64,000 nucleotides of DNA from Capitulum mitella (Eukaryota > Arthropoda > Thecostraca > Pollicipedomorpha > Pollicipedidae). A program made the position numbers and the translations under genes. Below the pieces are notes generated by a model that was given only the letters and a program-made list of their open reading frames with translations, was not told where the DNA came from and did not search any database. The stretch covers positions 9,002,932-9,066,931 of the forward strand of contig CP099840.1 of NCBI GenBank assembly GCA_030062745.1, in the 5' to 3' direction. The number at the start of each line of letters is the position of its first letter. Within the stretch, counting starts at the first letter, position 1. Shown here in pieces: positions 21,001 through 29,615 of the stretch.

Positions 21001-22760
21001 GGACCGCGGTTCCTGGGACCGGCTATGATGAGCTGCATGTACCAGCTCCGGAAACGGAGCGGCGTGTCCCTTACGCTTACAATCTTCTGGTTACAGGCCT
21101 GGCGGGATTTTGATGGTTTTGGGTGTTTTGGGGGCATATGATGAGCTTTGTACAGGAAGGCAAGTAGACCGAAAATCGGTGGGATCTGTGAGATCATCTG
21201 GCGTGTGTTTCAGCTTTTGAAACATGGAACCGCGCCAGCTCATTGTACGATCACGGCGACCGACCGGATCCCGTGTCACTCTCGGGCTTGAAACTGCGCC
21301 GTTTGATGTTGGATGGTGCGCAGTGGTACACAACAATACTGGCCGTCTTTTTCAGGCTCAGGGTGTACGTCAACCTGTTCATCATTATGGAGGTCAGCTG
21401 GATAGCAGAGTGCCTATCGACCCAGATTGGACCAGTTCAGTTATGGTAAGACCGAGTTTTATCATAAATATCTAAATCACAGTCAGTTCCGCCACTGAAG
21501 GACAGAGGCGTTTACGAGTGCGATTATATCTTCATACGTCATGACTGGAATGGAACTGATATTCTGTGAAAATTATAGCATTACGACGAGAAGTATGAAT
21601 GAATGTTCCCGTGGCTTGATTGTTTCTTATTTTCCATTTCATTGCATATATTATCATTTCTGAACAAAATCCGCCTACGAACTTCGCTTTTATTTAATCT
21701 TTCTTCCCTTCGAAATATCATTCACTTTTTCCATCCACAGTCATCGGCATATTTGTTTGGAGTAAATATAGTTTGCCATGTTTTGTGCGCTCTCGTTAAC
21801 CTGATTTTTTCACGCATTTGGACCATGCGAGGTACATATAGATCTTGTGATGTGGTTCTTTTTTATCAACAACTTTAAAACAACTGAAATGGCCAAGGAC
21901 ATGAGTGTACCGCAGGCCATTAATCGGCTTATTTGTTCATCAGGTATTTTACAGACATCATCAATGCCTCTCAAGGCACCCTGATTTTCCTTTTGTTCAT
22001 CGTCCGGTCGTCTACTCGTCTGGCCATTAAGGAGCGTTTTGTTGAGCTTAGCAAGCACGGCTTCAACGCTTCTAACCGCAAGGTCCACCCGGCAGGGAAG
22101 ACAACAGGGGTAGGTTTCTGAACACCTTGACATTGACATATTGACATTTCACAATGATGGATTGTCGACTGACCAAAGGGCCAGACAGGCATCACGTCCG
22201 GTCGAAGGTATCTGACAGACCATTCGCCGTGGGGTGTCGATACGCTGTTTTTATTACGCCAGGACACTGTCCGGCGTTTGGTAGGTCCCCCCAGCCGACA
22301 GAGTCGTCTGCCGATGGCCACTCGCCGAGCCTGAGGCTGTCCGGCGTTTGGTAGCTCCCCTCAGCCGACAGAGTCGTCTGCTGATGGCCACTCGCCGAGC
22401 CTGAGGCTGTCCGGCGTTTGGTAGGTCCCCTCAGCCGACAGAGTCGTCTGCCGATGGCCACTCGCCGAGCCTGAGGCTGTCCGGCGCGGTCGTTCGTGTG
22501 CTGAAGTATTATGCAAGCCGAACTGATCCCGTCCGCCCGGTCTTCAGGAGCAAAACGCCGGCTCCTCGGGAACCAAGACGACTTCTATCAACTCCTCCAA
22601 CAGGAAGAGCTCCGAGGGGAACGGCATCCCCATGACTCGGGTGAATGGAGAGCAGACGGCGGCCGCCGACGGTGGCGCCGGACTTCCCTCCGACGGACAA
22701 CCGACCGACGACGCAGCTGCGCCTGACGCGAGCCCGGCACCGCGGGACAGTCGCTGCTAG
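5951..22760 (+). CDS. mthl: Methuselah-like class B GPCR, C-terminal half in six exons
   Basis: Join 5951-6029, 13005-13195, 19756-19903, 21356-21445, 21944-22109, 22548-22760. This gives about 295 residues running from TM3 to a TAG stop. Methuselah-type receptors are seven-helix, G-protein-coupled plasma-membrane proteins of the secretin-like class, with roles in stress response, lifespan and development in insects; the ligand cannot be read from the sequence. Family marks are WLNVMSFDIWWTF in TM3, YAWGVP entering TM4, CFFPGPATELYYFYVPI in extracellular loop 2 and TM5, a TM6 with SWIAECLS, and a TM7 with INASQGTLIFLLF. Every intron is GT..AG and exon phases agree (phases 2, 1, 2, 2, 0). The ectodomain, TM1, TM2 and start codon were not found in 1-5950, so the gene is partial here. 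Intron lengths are about 7.0, 6.6, 1.5, 0.5 and 0.4 kb, the first two packed with transposons. The subfamily is not resolved. Confidence 0.9.
6238..6402. repeat. Minisatellite in the TM3-TM4 intron
   Basis: Repeated words GTCTGGACTGGTGGCTGGT and GACAGGTCCGTGTCTGGAC, with two longer copies (tctggcctagcgacaggtcc and tctggactaacgacaggtcc) about 76 bp apart. Intronic, no coding meaning. Confidence 0.6.
6403..7815. other. Intron sequence, nothing recognised
   Basis: Part of the 7-kb intron between the TM3 and TM4 exons. No supported element. Confidence 0.3.
7816..7878. repeat. Perfect 18-bp inverted repeat plus a third copy
   Basis: CGATGTTGGATCGGCCGG (7816-7833) is followed after GCGA by its exact reverse complement (7838-7855), then by a direct third copy at 7861-7878. 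This makes a strong hairpin in the receptor intron. Confidence 0.85.
9616..9660. mobile_element. E-family-like terminus inside hAT-1
   Basis: TTAACCCTATTCCCTG followed by a G run and GGCAGATTCTGC copies the start of the E family (compare 16099 and 17945). No matching second terminus was found, so it is a solitary or truncated end. Confidence 0.45.
10445..10967. repeat. Inverted repeat pair, probable small element nested in hAT-1
   Basis: GGTAATCTTCACCTTTCGGCC (10445-10465) is mirrored by GGCCGAAAGGTAGATTACC (10949-10967). Beyond it the match continues weakly (AAGTGGCAAC on the left; its complement GTTGCCACTT on the right), giving terminal inverted repeats of roughly 70 bp. The ends abut G-rich (left) and C-rich (right) runs. 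The target duplication is unclear. Confidence 0.55.
12095..13004. other. Intron segment before the TM4 exon
   Basis: AT-rich up to about 12600, then GC-rich with GGCCGGCC-type low complexity at 12880-12965. Frames that read through into the exon (start about 12546) are retained-intron artefacts. Confidence 0.35.
13005..13195 (+). CDS. Receptor exon encoding loop 2, TM4 and extracellular loop 2
   Basis: The 191-bp exon lies between a tggttttcag acceptor and a gtgagt donor. Joined to the TM3 exon it reads WWTF-A-HLRTQPPSERSLRN, then FIRHSLYAWGVPLVMTLLVV and FFNY (TM4), and ends GERKCFFP with the extracellular loop 2 cysteine expected to pair with the TM3 side. Exit phase is 1. The 160 bases before the acceptor are very GC-rich and contain a GGCCGGCC-type low-complexity run, unlike the AT-rich introns elsewhere. 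Confidence 0.92.
13196..16094. other. Intron sequence with a GC-rich block
   Basis: Large TM4-TM5 intron. The block 15190-16060 is GC-rich, with long open frames on both strands (for example 15196-15758), but no frame is recognisable and both strands being open suggests composition rather than coding. Confidence 0.3.
16099..16638. mobile_element. E3, TTAA element of the E family
   Basis: The 540-bp element begins CCCTATTCCGTGCTGG and ends CCAGCACGGAATAGGG, a perfect 16-bp inverted repeat. It is flanked by TTAG (16095) and TTAA (16639), a once-mutated TTAA duplication. CCC termini on a TTAA site are characteristic of piggyBac-type transposons; without a transposase, that assignment is inferred. 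A second stray terminus CACGGAATAGGG lies at 16654-16665. Confidence 0.8.
17945..19362. mobile_element. E1, TTAA element of the E family, inserted in G1
   Basis: CCCTATTCCCGG at the left and CCGGGAATAGGG at the right, flanked by TTAA at 17941-17944 and 19363-19366. G3 shows the uninterrupted site (complement of 55581-55599: GACATGTCTAAAAATGGGC), which confirms the insertion point and TTAA duplication. The whole element is the reverse complement of E2, apart from an internal duplication (18712-19135). Contains AGGTCA/TGACCT half-sites. No ORF. Confidence 0.88.
18712..19135. repeat. Tandem duplication of about 210 bp inside E1
   Basis: The blocks 18712-18922 and 18923-19135 both run from a TTCTACGTCA..ATTCC, GGTTTGGCATTTGAA, TTATTGCAAAA and CTTGACCTGACCTTG to a TTTTTGGCAGAC ending. 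E2 has only one copy, explaining its shorter length. Confidence 0.75.
19756..19903 (+). CDS. Receptor exon encoding TM5 and loop 3
   Basis: The 148-bp exon follows gattttcag and ends at CAG/gtgggc. The translation continues G-PATELYYFYVPIFIVTG, then VNIVFFLATAWTLY (TM5) and the basic loop KAEKSSRILNRKRTARDR. The mobile element G1 ends at a TTAA only 19 bases upstream of the exon, so the branch point and pyrimidine tract for this acceptor must lie inside the element's terminus (seen position; functional role inferred). Confidence 0.9.
19904..21355. other. TM5-TM6 intron
   Basis: No element recognised. GC-rich stretch at 20400-20700 with random ORFs on both strands. Confidence 0.3.
21356..21445 (+). 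CDS. Receptor exon encoding TM6
   Basis: The 90-bp exon lies between gtctttttcag and a gtaaga donor. It encodes LRVYVNLFIIMEVSWIAECL plus STQIGPVQL, matching the TM6 pattern of Methuselah receptors (hydrophobic helix with a central SW). It enters in phase 2 (AG+G gives Arg) and leaves with two bases (TG+G gives Trp at the next junction). Confidence 0.9.
21446..21943. other. TM6-TM7 intron
   Basis: AT-rich 498-bp intron with nothing else visible. Confidence 0.5.
21944..22109 (+). CDS. Receptor exon encoding TM7 and proximal C-tail
   Basis: The 166-bp exon follows tttgttcatcag and ends GGG/gtaggt, leaving phase 0. It reads W-YFTDIINASQGTLIFLLF, then IVRSSTRLAIKERFVEL and a basic tail with NASNRKVHPAGKTTG. 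The NxSQG motif in TM7 is typical of the family. Confidence 0.9.
22267..22486. repeat. Three-copy 70-bp tandem repeat in the last receptor intron
   Basis: Units 22267-22336, 22337-22406 and 22407-22476 differ at only a few positions, then a 10-bp partial CTGTCCGGCG. Each unit reads CTGTCCGGCGTTTGGTAG.. AGCCGACAGAGTCGTCTG.. CTCGCCGAGCCTGAGG. Near identity suggests a recent duplication. Confidence 0.92.
22548..22760 (+). CDS. Receptor terminal exon, cytoplasmic tail
   Basis: The 213-bp exon begins after cggtcttcag and contains 70 codons and TAG. It is rich in Ser, Asn, Gly, Ala and Asp (SSGTKTTSINSSNRKSSEG near the start, TAAADGGAGLPSDGQPTDD later) and ends APRDSRC. It has no fold signature, as usual for these tails; many Ser and Thr residues could be phosphorylated. 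Phase 0 entry matches the preceding exon and the frame stays open throughout, which supports it. The exact acceptor is slightly less certain than the others. Confidence 0.8.
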   Translation, partial: EQNAGSSGTKTTSINSSNRKSSEGNGIPMTRVNGEQTAAADGGAGLPSDGQPTDDAAAPDASPAPRDSRC

Positions 22761-23050
22761 CCGGGACTCGCCCTGTTAGCCAGGACACGCCCTATATTGT
22801 ATTAGCCAGCCGAGACAGTCGTTATTGGGCGAACAGTCCCTAGTGGCCTGCACTGGTGCGCTGGCTGTAGCTGCCAAGACGACTAGTTCATTTGCTGGTC
22901 GACACACAGTGTCTTTGTGCTGTGCCGTTATCCAAAGCGTCCTCTTCGTTATCCAGAGGGCCGGCGAGTTATGTAGAAATAGGTGGTGTGTTGTGAGTTT
23001 ATAGTGTTGTAAGGCCAATACAATAATAACGATATATAGCAGTGATGATG
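22761..23050 (+). other. Probable 3'UTR and 3' end of the receptor gene
   Basis: No ORF of interest. The only polyadenylation-like signal is a weak AATACA at 23017-23022 followed by an AATAATAAC run. The segment from about 22778 (TGTTAGCC..) to 23050 also has a vague resemblance to a terminal repeat of an LTR element, but no partner or coding region was seen. Confidence 0.3.
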
Positions 23051-24138
23051 ATCCTACCCATCACAGTGGTGTCCGCCCGACGTGGCGATTTTTGGGTTTA
23101 AGATGTTTATGATGACGTTCTGACGCATTTATTACTACATACTGTCGTTGTTTACTGCAGCGGGTGTTAGTAAAGCCGTTATTAGATTTCTAAGGCATCT
23201 GACAGGCCAAAGGCTGAGCTTCAACATTCCGGTGAGTTTGGACCATTGGCATCTGATGGCGGTCACATGTCTGGGACCAGTGGAGCACATGCAAATGACT
23301 CCGTTTTTCATGTCAGAGGTGGAACCGGGATTTCAGTAGCGTTCATGGAAACCAGCTGTAGTTTCGGGGCAGATAACATGTTGTTTGCCACATTCAAACT
23401 GTTTGTTCACGATGCAGTGCATTGATTTAGCCAAGTGATAAGACATGACACCATTTTGCGTGACCTCACAGATGCCACTGTGTGCTTAATCTCGGAGCCA
23501 TAAATGTTGAAAGGCTAGGCCAGTTCTAACGCCTACTGGTCAGACTTCTGCCAAAACACGTCAGAACCAGCGTCTCACTGTTGCAGAGTTGCCGCTGTTT
23601 GCGGGCGCGGGCACAGTTGGCCGGTGTATCGGAGTTTCTCTGTTTTCGAGCGAGGTATTGCCACTGCACCTTGCTGCGTGGCATTGTTCTCATGTGTGTA
23701 GATACGAAGAGCCTGCAGTCAGCGATGGGCAAACTGTCCAGGAGCCCAGGGCTCCTGATGATGTTAGCCTGTTAGCCCGATGTCAGATGTTAGTCCGGGG
23801 TTCAGTGGGACGGATGGTGTATGAGCTCGTGGCCCGATGGATGGCCGGCGTGCGCGGACTGCCGGCAGGAGCACTGCTAACTCATCGAGCCGTGCCTGAG
23901 TGTCGCACGGGGTGGAGCGTCCACTGCATGCCCTGGGTGGCAGCTCTGTCAGTTTTTCCGTGGCGTGTGTGAGCCGCGCTCTCTGATGGTATACTGACCT
24001 TTGTGTTCTCAGTTTAACTATTTCAAAGTTTTGGGCGTCCAGCTTAATTTTTTTGGTACTTTTTAATGGTTTCAGGCGCTTTGCTGCTTAAGACAGTGCG
24101 GACGCGTCAGTTCAGCGCCCACTGCTCACACTTCATTT

Positions 24139-24140
<2 letters not shown>
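23051..24140. other. Intergenic, nothing recognised
   Basis: Mixed-composition sequence with GC-rich block 23580-23970; open frames unrecognised. Confidence 0.3.

Positions 24141-24141
<1 letters not shown>

Positions 24142-24216
<75 letters not shown>
24142..24216. repeat. Compound (AT)n(GT)n microsatellite
   Basis: An AT run to about 24184 followed by a GT run to about 24213. The ORF on the opposite strand through it is a repeat artefact. Confidence 0.97.
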
Positions 24217-24217
<1 letters not shown>

Positions 24218-24629
24218 CACGAACTCTCCCTCTCTCTATATATAAAAATATATAGATGTATATATGTACATATATATATAAGGCCGTAATCGCGCTGATT
24301 ATGGCATGAATATAATGCGCATCGACTCTGCACGCTGATGGTGATTTCCTGTTCCGAAAGGACTGCATTTCAAATTGGACGTTTTCTGGCACGGCATAAA
24401 TAGGATTTACCAAACATATTCTCGAGTATTTTGTCTTATGATGTTTTATTTCTGTCGTACTGGTATCGTACCATTTCTGTGACCGTATGGATAATGTTTA
24501 AATGCCTATATCCGTGGTTATAATACACATTGCAGTACGCCATGGCCGCACTTGATATCGCAAGTTAAGACGTTTATCGGCACTAAGACGAGTAAACACA
24601 GATGTTTAATAATACTCAATAAATAATCT

Positions 24630-24700
24630 CTCTCTCCTTCTCCCTGTCTTTCTCTCTATCTGTACGTTTTTCTCTCCCTCTCTCCCTTTCTCTCTTTCTT

Positions 24701-24750
<50 letters not shown>
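24630..24750. repeat. (CT)n microsatellite
   Basis: An imperfect pyrimidine CT-rich tract from about 24630 that becomes a pure CT run at about 24712-24749. Confidence 0.95.
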
Positions 24751-24752
<2 letters not shown>

Positions 24753-25129
24753 GATACGTCATTCGCCGTTCCTAATTTAAACCGATACAGGGTACGAACC
24801 TGAGGACACATTCGCGAATTGGCGCAGCTATGGCCACAATCTCTGTGGTAAAGTTATACGGAACAACCTAGGCTAAATCGCCTCCCGTACATAGCCTACT
24901 GCGAAGCTCGTCCCACACCTTTAAAAGCTCTGGTGAAGAAATGGACTATGATGAGGTGGGCCCGGGATCTGGACTTCCGTGCGTGATCTGCGGCGCCGTC
25001 TGTGACGCCGTGGCTCGGTCGCACGGTACCGGTCTCCGCCGTGGACGTGGCCTTGCTCATTGCGGGTACGGCGTCACTGCTGCTCACGATCGACTGCAGA
25101 GACACGCGCAATGCCAGAACTGCGCGGAA

Positions 25130-25615
25130 CTGTAGAGCCGGCGCTTTATGGCGCCTGGCCTTCACCAGAAGCAGTCAACAGACGACGGTGTTCGCCAGAT
25201 CGGATCGGCAGCGTGGCGTAAACGCACGAAGGACGCAGTCGGCCGTAAAGAGGTTTGAATGCAGCATATAGAGTTCATAAACTGTCCAAACTGCGCATGG
25301 ATGCCACCAGTATTAATGCAGACTGCCCGCAGCCATCCCGCAATCCACACGTTCATGCTGTACAGAGCAGCTGGAGTGTACTGTAGTTTGTAGGCTTTGT
25401 GCCGCCCAGCTTTCACTAGAAGTAGTAAACAAACTAAACGAAACGGCCAAGTCGGTCGGATCGCCAGTGTAGCATGATAAATGCGCCAAGACCAAAACCG
25501 GCCATAAAGAGGCCAGAAGGAGACGTGTGGACGTGATACGCGGTCTCATTCGTTGATGGACGCCACCTGCATAAATACATACCGTCCGTTCAACAGTCCA
25601 CATGTTCAAGCTTTA
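25130..25615. repeat. Diverged tandem duplication, period about 265 bp
   Basis: Shared order in 25140-25365 and 25402-25615: TTCACCAGAAGCAGTCAACA vs TTCACTAGAAGTAGTAAACA, a GATCGGA/GGTCGGATCG block, CGGCCGTAAAGAGG vs CGGCCATAAAGAGG, GGATGCCACC vs GGACGCCACC, a GTCCAAAC vs GTCCACATG block and CACGTTCATGCT vs CATGTTCAAGCT. On the - strand both copies read a peptide with CIYAGG / CINTGG, probably fortuitous. Identity unknown. Confidence 0.6.
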
Positions 25616-25619
25616 AAGA

Positions 25620-26220
25620 GGTACGATATGTCTCAAAAGAAATGTGACACTTGCTTTTCTTTATAACGGATGTAGTTTTAAAGTTAGCACCAGGGGTGTT
25701 GATTTGTATTTTTTTGAGAGGGCCTTGGCTCACGCAGTATTGATTTGGGCCCACCCAATGTTGATTTGGGCCCACCTAATGTTGGTTTGGGCCCTTTCCG
25801 ATATCTTCTACCGGTTTTAAAGGCAAATGAATAATAATAACGAAAATAACGGCCGCAATAGATAACAGAGGAGAAAAAAGTAAAGAATAAAGTCTAAAGC
25901 GATGTTTTAATCTATCTTTTTCATTTTCCATCCCCATGTACATCTAGATACTTGGGGATGAACGTAATTTTCATTTTCATGAGTAGTAACAAAATGCTTG
26001 CAGATTGCCATGGGTTAAAAAACAGTGGGATAAATCCGTCGAGAAACCCCCATTTGGGAGGAGATTATGTTGTCGAGCGCTCGGCTCGTCCCCCCCCAAT
26101 CATTTACAGAAATCGACGCCCCTGTTTAGCACGTGACACACAATGATTGTTCCATATATTGATGCACATGCACTGCGCGTGCCACGTTATAATTTCTGTC
26201 CTCGAAATGTTCATTAGTGC
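25620..26220. other. AT-rich spacer, nothing recognised
   Basis: Contains a small direct repeat TGATTTGGGCCCACC at about 25741 and 25763 (a third variant at about 25784). No gene. Confidence 0.35.
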
Positions 26221-27035
26221 TGAAGTTGCGGTTTGATCAAGATGGGGTTCACAGTCGAAGAAAAGGCATTTTGTAATGAAAAATGCACAACAACCAAATC
26301 TGTCCAACAGACCCGCGAGGAGTATGCACACCGTTTGGATCTTAAAAAGCGCGATGATCCCAACAGATTATCAATTTGCCATTTGATCTACAGATTCAGA
26401 GTTCATGGAACGGTGTAAAATCTGAACGCTTTAACCCGGGCAAGGCTACTCGCTCGGGAAGGCCAAAATCACAGAGAACCCCACCTAAGATCGCCGCCGT
26501 CGCGGCATCAGCCGCACGGAGCCCGACAAAATCCCTTCGCCGTCGCTGCCAGCACTTAAAACTACACCCAGATATACGCTTGTTCCATAAACTCAAACCT
26601 CAAGACATGGAGGAACGAATGGCGATGTGTCAGCGGTTCACCGACAGGCTCGAGCAGGAACCAAACTTTATGCGCAGTTTCTGATTCACAGATGTGGTGG
26701 ATTTTTTTCGCGCAGTGGCCATACCGACTCAAAGAACAATGTGTTCTGAAGAGAAACCAAGCCCGATATTGCACTTCACAGCAACCCGTACGACCCGGAG
26801 CAATCCCCGTCGCTCAGGCGTGAACGTTGTTCGAAACTGTTTGGGCCGCAGAGACCGACATTTACAGCATGTAATAAAACAGTCATAGTATCAACACGAG
26901 ACGCCGCATCGTTATGAAATCAGGTGTGCTAAACATGCGAGCATTATAATGATGTGTGAAAATATCAAGTTCTTAACTCAACAGACAAAGAAATTAGTGC
27001 CAAAGTTAAGTATCACATTCTTTTTTCTCCATCAT
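26221..27035 (+). mobile_element. Decayed Tc1/mariner-type DNA transposon, copy B
   Basis: Contains a broken transposase (26242-26840) followed by a 3' region shared with copy A at 425-705. The terminal inverted repeats were not located. Confidence 0.65.
26242..26840 (+). pseudogene. Mariner-like transposase, N-terminal half, frameshifted
   Basis: Starts MGFTVEEKAFCNEKCTTTKS, then a helix-turn-helix segment ending LIYRFRVHGTV. A frameshift near 26410 leads into GRPKSQRTPPKIAAVAASAA, RSPTKSLRRRCQHLKLHPD and HKLKPQDMEERMAMCQRFTD. These match the DNA-binding part and linker of the Tc1/mariner-like transposases common in arthropods (pattern FTVEEK.., R.P.NIAAV, SPTKS.RRR, L.PQDME.R..MC..F.D). 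An in-frame stop at 26684 precedes FTDVVDFF, where the first catalytic Asp of the FTDEAHF motif is kept but its neighbours are changed. Most of the catalytic domain is then missing. Dead. Confidence 0.8.
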
Positions 27036-28060
27036 TCTCCAGCATGCACCAAGTGTAGTATGATTTTCCATATCATACACCAGGCTACAACTAAGTTGAA
27101 ATACCAGTCACGTGTGGACATCACGGACGCAGGCAAGACCGCGACATAAAAGAATTAAAATAAAAAATGGCGGCCAAAGGACGCTGCAATATTGCAGTGT
27201 TTGCCTTCATCAAGGTTACGGGGAATTTACGTAAAGAACTGCAGTTTAAAGATCGATCTCGCAAGAGAACGACTCTTGTCTTATGAGATGCAGATTTAGG
27301 AGAGACGTTCACAAATCTTCTAAAAGACGTTTTTACGAAATAAACTTCCAACAAAACGGTAAAAGACAAAATCAAATTGAATCAGGATTATGAATGTTTT
27401 TTTTCATCTTTCAAAACTGCATTTTCTGGCTCGTACAAAACACTTTACCGAAGGTTCTTCTGGGTAGTTCTGAGTGTAGTTAAGGCCGAATATTCAGACT
27501 GCAAAAAGCCTCCTAACTGGTTGCATATGATATCATAGCTGCACCATACCCTTTCATCATTTCCGTTTGTGGGTCATATAGAAGCAGGGCCGGTTTTTGC
27601 TCAGTATCTGTCAATCTATGCTAGCATGTACCCTCGATTCGGCTCAACATGTGATGGGCTCCGTGACGTTCGTGATGTAGTGATGAAATGCTCAAATGGT
27701 GCTGTGTTCAAAATGCTCAAAAGGTGCTGTGAGTGGCCAGTGTTTGTTATCAAGAATATAGATAGTGAAAGTGGAAGCTCTGTCTCGCTGACGAATGAAC
27801 GAAAAACCTATTAGCAAAGAGAACTTGTAAATATATAAGTACTGAGAAGAGAGAAATATTAGCACAAACGAGGTCGCCAATAGTAAAATTATCACGTCAT
27901 GCACGGAACTCTGCTACAGCAGACCGTGCATCACAGATCCTGAGGTCGAAATACGAAAAAAGCATGTATAGGCGAGATGTCCTTATGATGAAAATGGGAA
28001 AGAGGTCAACTTAACTAATGCGGGTTTTAACGGTTATTATTAAACCGGTAGCGCCTAGCG
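27036..28060. other. Unannotated AT-rich stretch
   Basis: No supported feature. Confidence 0.3.
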
Positions 28061-28064
28061 TATA

Positions 28065-29318
28065 TTAATACCCTAGACGGCAGACAGAGAAGGGGATGTC
28101 AAAAAGAGTATCACCATATCACTTCAGGATTTAACCATCGGATCTAATCTAACCGTCTGCCACCAAATCGATAGCAATGAACTTTGCGATTCAGAAAATA
28201 CTATGTTAGGCATAGTCACATGACTGATGGCATCACAGGTAACGTAAAATGCATAACACGACGTCGGAAAAACTGACACCGGTTTGTACATCACATCATC
28301 AGTAACATTGGTATTAGAGCCTTCAGCTGCATATCAAATTCGAGGTCACAATTTGCGGCATCAGGAAGCATGCCAAAATGTTAAAAAATGCCGGGTCAAA
28401 GTCAACCTAGGTCAGGTGAAATACTGATCGATACTTACTCGCAAGCGTTTAGATCCACTTGGCAAAAAGGAACGAAGTGAAACCCTCTGATGATCAGTTT
28501 TGCACTACCTGCTTTTCGTCCAGTCAAGGTCAGTCTAGGTCAGGTCAGACAAGGTTGCATTACTCTTCCTAACAAAGAACAATAATTACTCGCTGGTATT
28601 CTTACCTGCGTGAAGTGCAGAACTGAAATGACATCTCGTGATAATTAAATCTGCGCTGTGTGCTCTTTATCAGGTCAAGGCCAAGCAAGGTCAGGAGAGA
28701 CAGTTGTTTTTCTTCTTCTGACTAGAAACGATAATTGCTCTCTGCTACTACTGAACGATCTCCCACAGACAATACTGTATTTTGTTTCATGACATCTACC
28801 TTGACATCTACCTATGACGTTACCTGACATGAACTCACGTTGCATTTGGTGAACCTTGATAACAAATGCATATAGATTTGCTCGTCTGGCTTGAAGGATA
28901 GGAATGTCAGCGGCAGCCAATTCTGTCACCCACAAGATAAGACAGTCCATCTGCCATCATGCTTGTAACCTAGCATGACTTCTAATGTGGACATGTCACG
29001 GTTGTATATCCTTTTGGGGACCGTGCCCTATGTAAATTCCAAATAATTCACGCACTGCATTGGCAAATATTAGAAAAAAACGAAGCATGTTCGCATCACC
29101 ACCCGAAGAGGCAAAAACGTGCATGCAAGAGTTCATTCATGACGTCATATCTCCATGATCTGACGTAGCATGGACGTGGTTTTGATGTCAAAATATGCAA
29201 AATTAATTGATGAACAGATACTGAAAATTTGGGTGGGCTGACTCTAACGGTTCAGAAGTTATTCAAGACAAACTGAGGAGTGTGCCCTATACGACACCAC
29301 TACGCGGTGCCGTGTTAA
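28065..29318. mobile_element. H1, TTAA element of the H family (degraded)
   Basis: Aligns over its length with H2 and H3: shared GTCAAAAAG, CTAACCGTC/CGTCGG, ACACGACGTCGGAAAAACTG, CCTAGGTCAGGTGAAATACTG, TGACGTCATATC..CATGA and a final GTGCCCTAT..CGGTGCCG before TTAA (29315-29318). The left TTAA is at 28065-28068. Several AGGTCA half-sites. No ORF. Confidence 0.75.
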
Positions 29319-29334
29319 CCGTACTCCTTGCTCC

Positions 29335-29615
29335 TGCCCGGTATGTACGATTCTGTGCTGGGAAGTGGGAGGGGCAGATTCTGCCCCGGGATCTCGAAGA
29401 CTATTGGTCCGATTTCCTAGCGGAAAACGGCGTTCGATAGCTTGCAGCGACACCTACATGTATGGAGGTTGAAATATTGAAAGTTTTGAAAAGGGGGAGT
29501 CAGAGGTCAAAACGGGGGTGTAACTAATAATTTACTTATACGAATTTTTTGACCAAATTTTACGACCAATTTTGCTCCACTGCATGTCATTCCACCGACA
29601 ATTGTTAGGTCTATT
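29335..29615. mobile_element. E-family fragment (E5)
   Basis: ATTCTGTGCTGGGAAG, GGGGCAGATTCTGCCC, GATCTCGAAGAC, TTGGTCCGATTTCC and GAAAACGGCG match the reverse complement of the E3 right end (16540-16638). It continues with the GGTTGAAATATTGAAAG, AAAGGGGGAG region found in E1. One end only. Confidence 0.6.

Noticed and set aside
22267-22486. 70-bp tandem repeat as a CRISPR-like array
   Set aside because: Contiguous units without spacers, inside a eukaryotic intron.
22778-23065. Possible terminal repeat of an LTR-type element with a primer-site-like word after it
   Set aside because: No second terminal repeat and no coding region nearby; more simply the receptor 3'UTR. If real it is a lone broken remnant.
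24126-24413. 95-codon minus-strand frame
   Set aside because: Largely a translation of the AT/GT microsatellite (Tyr-Ile and His-Thr runs).
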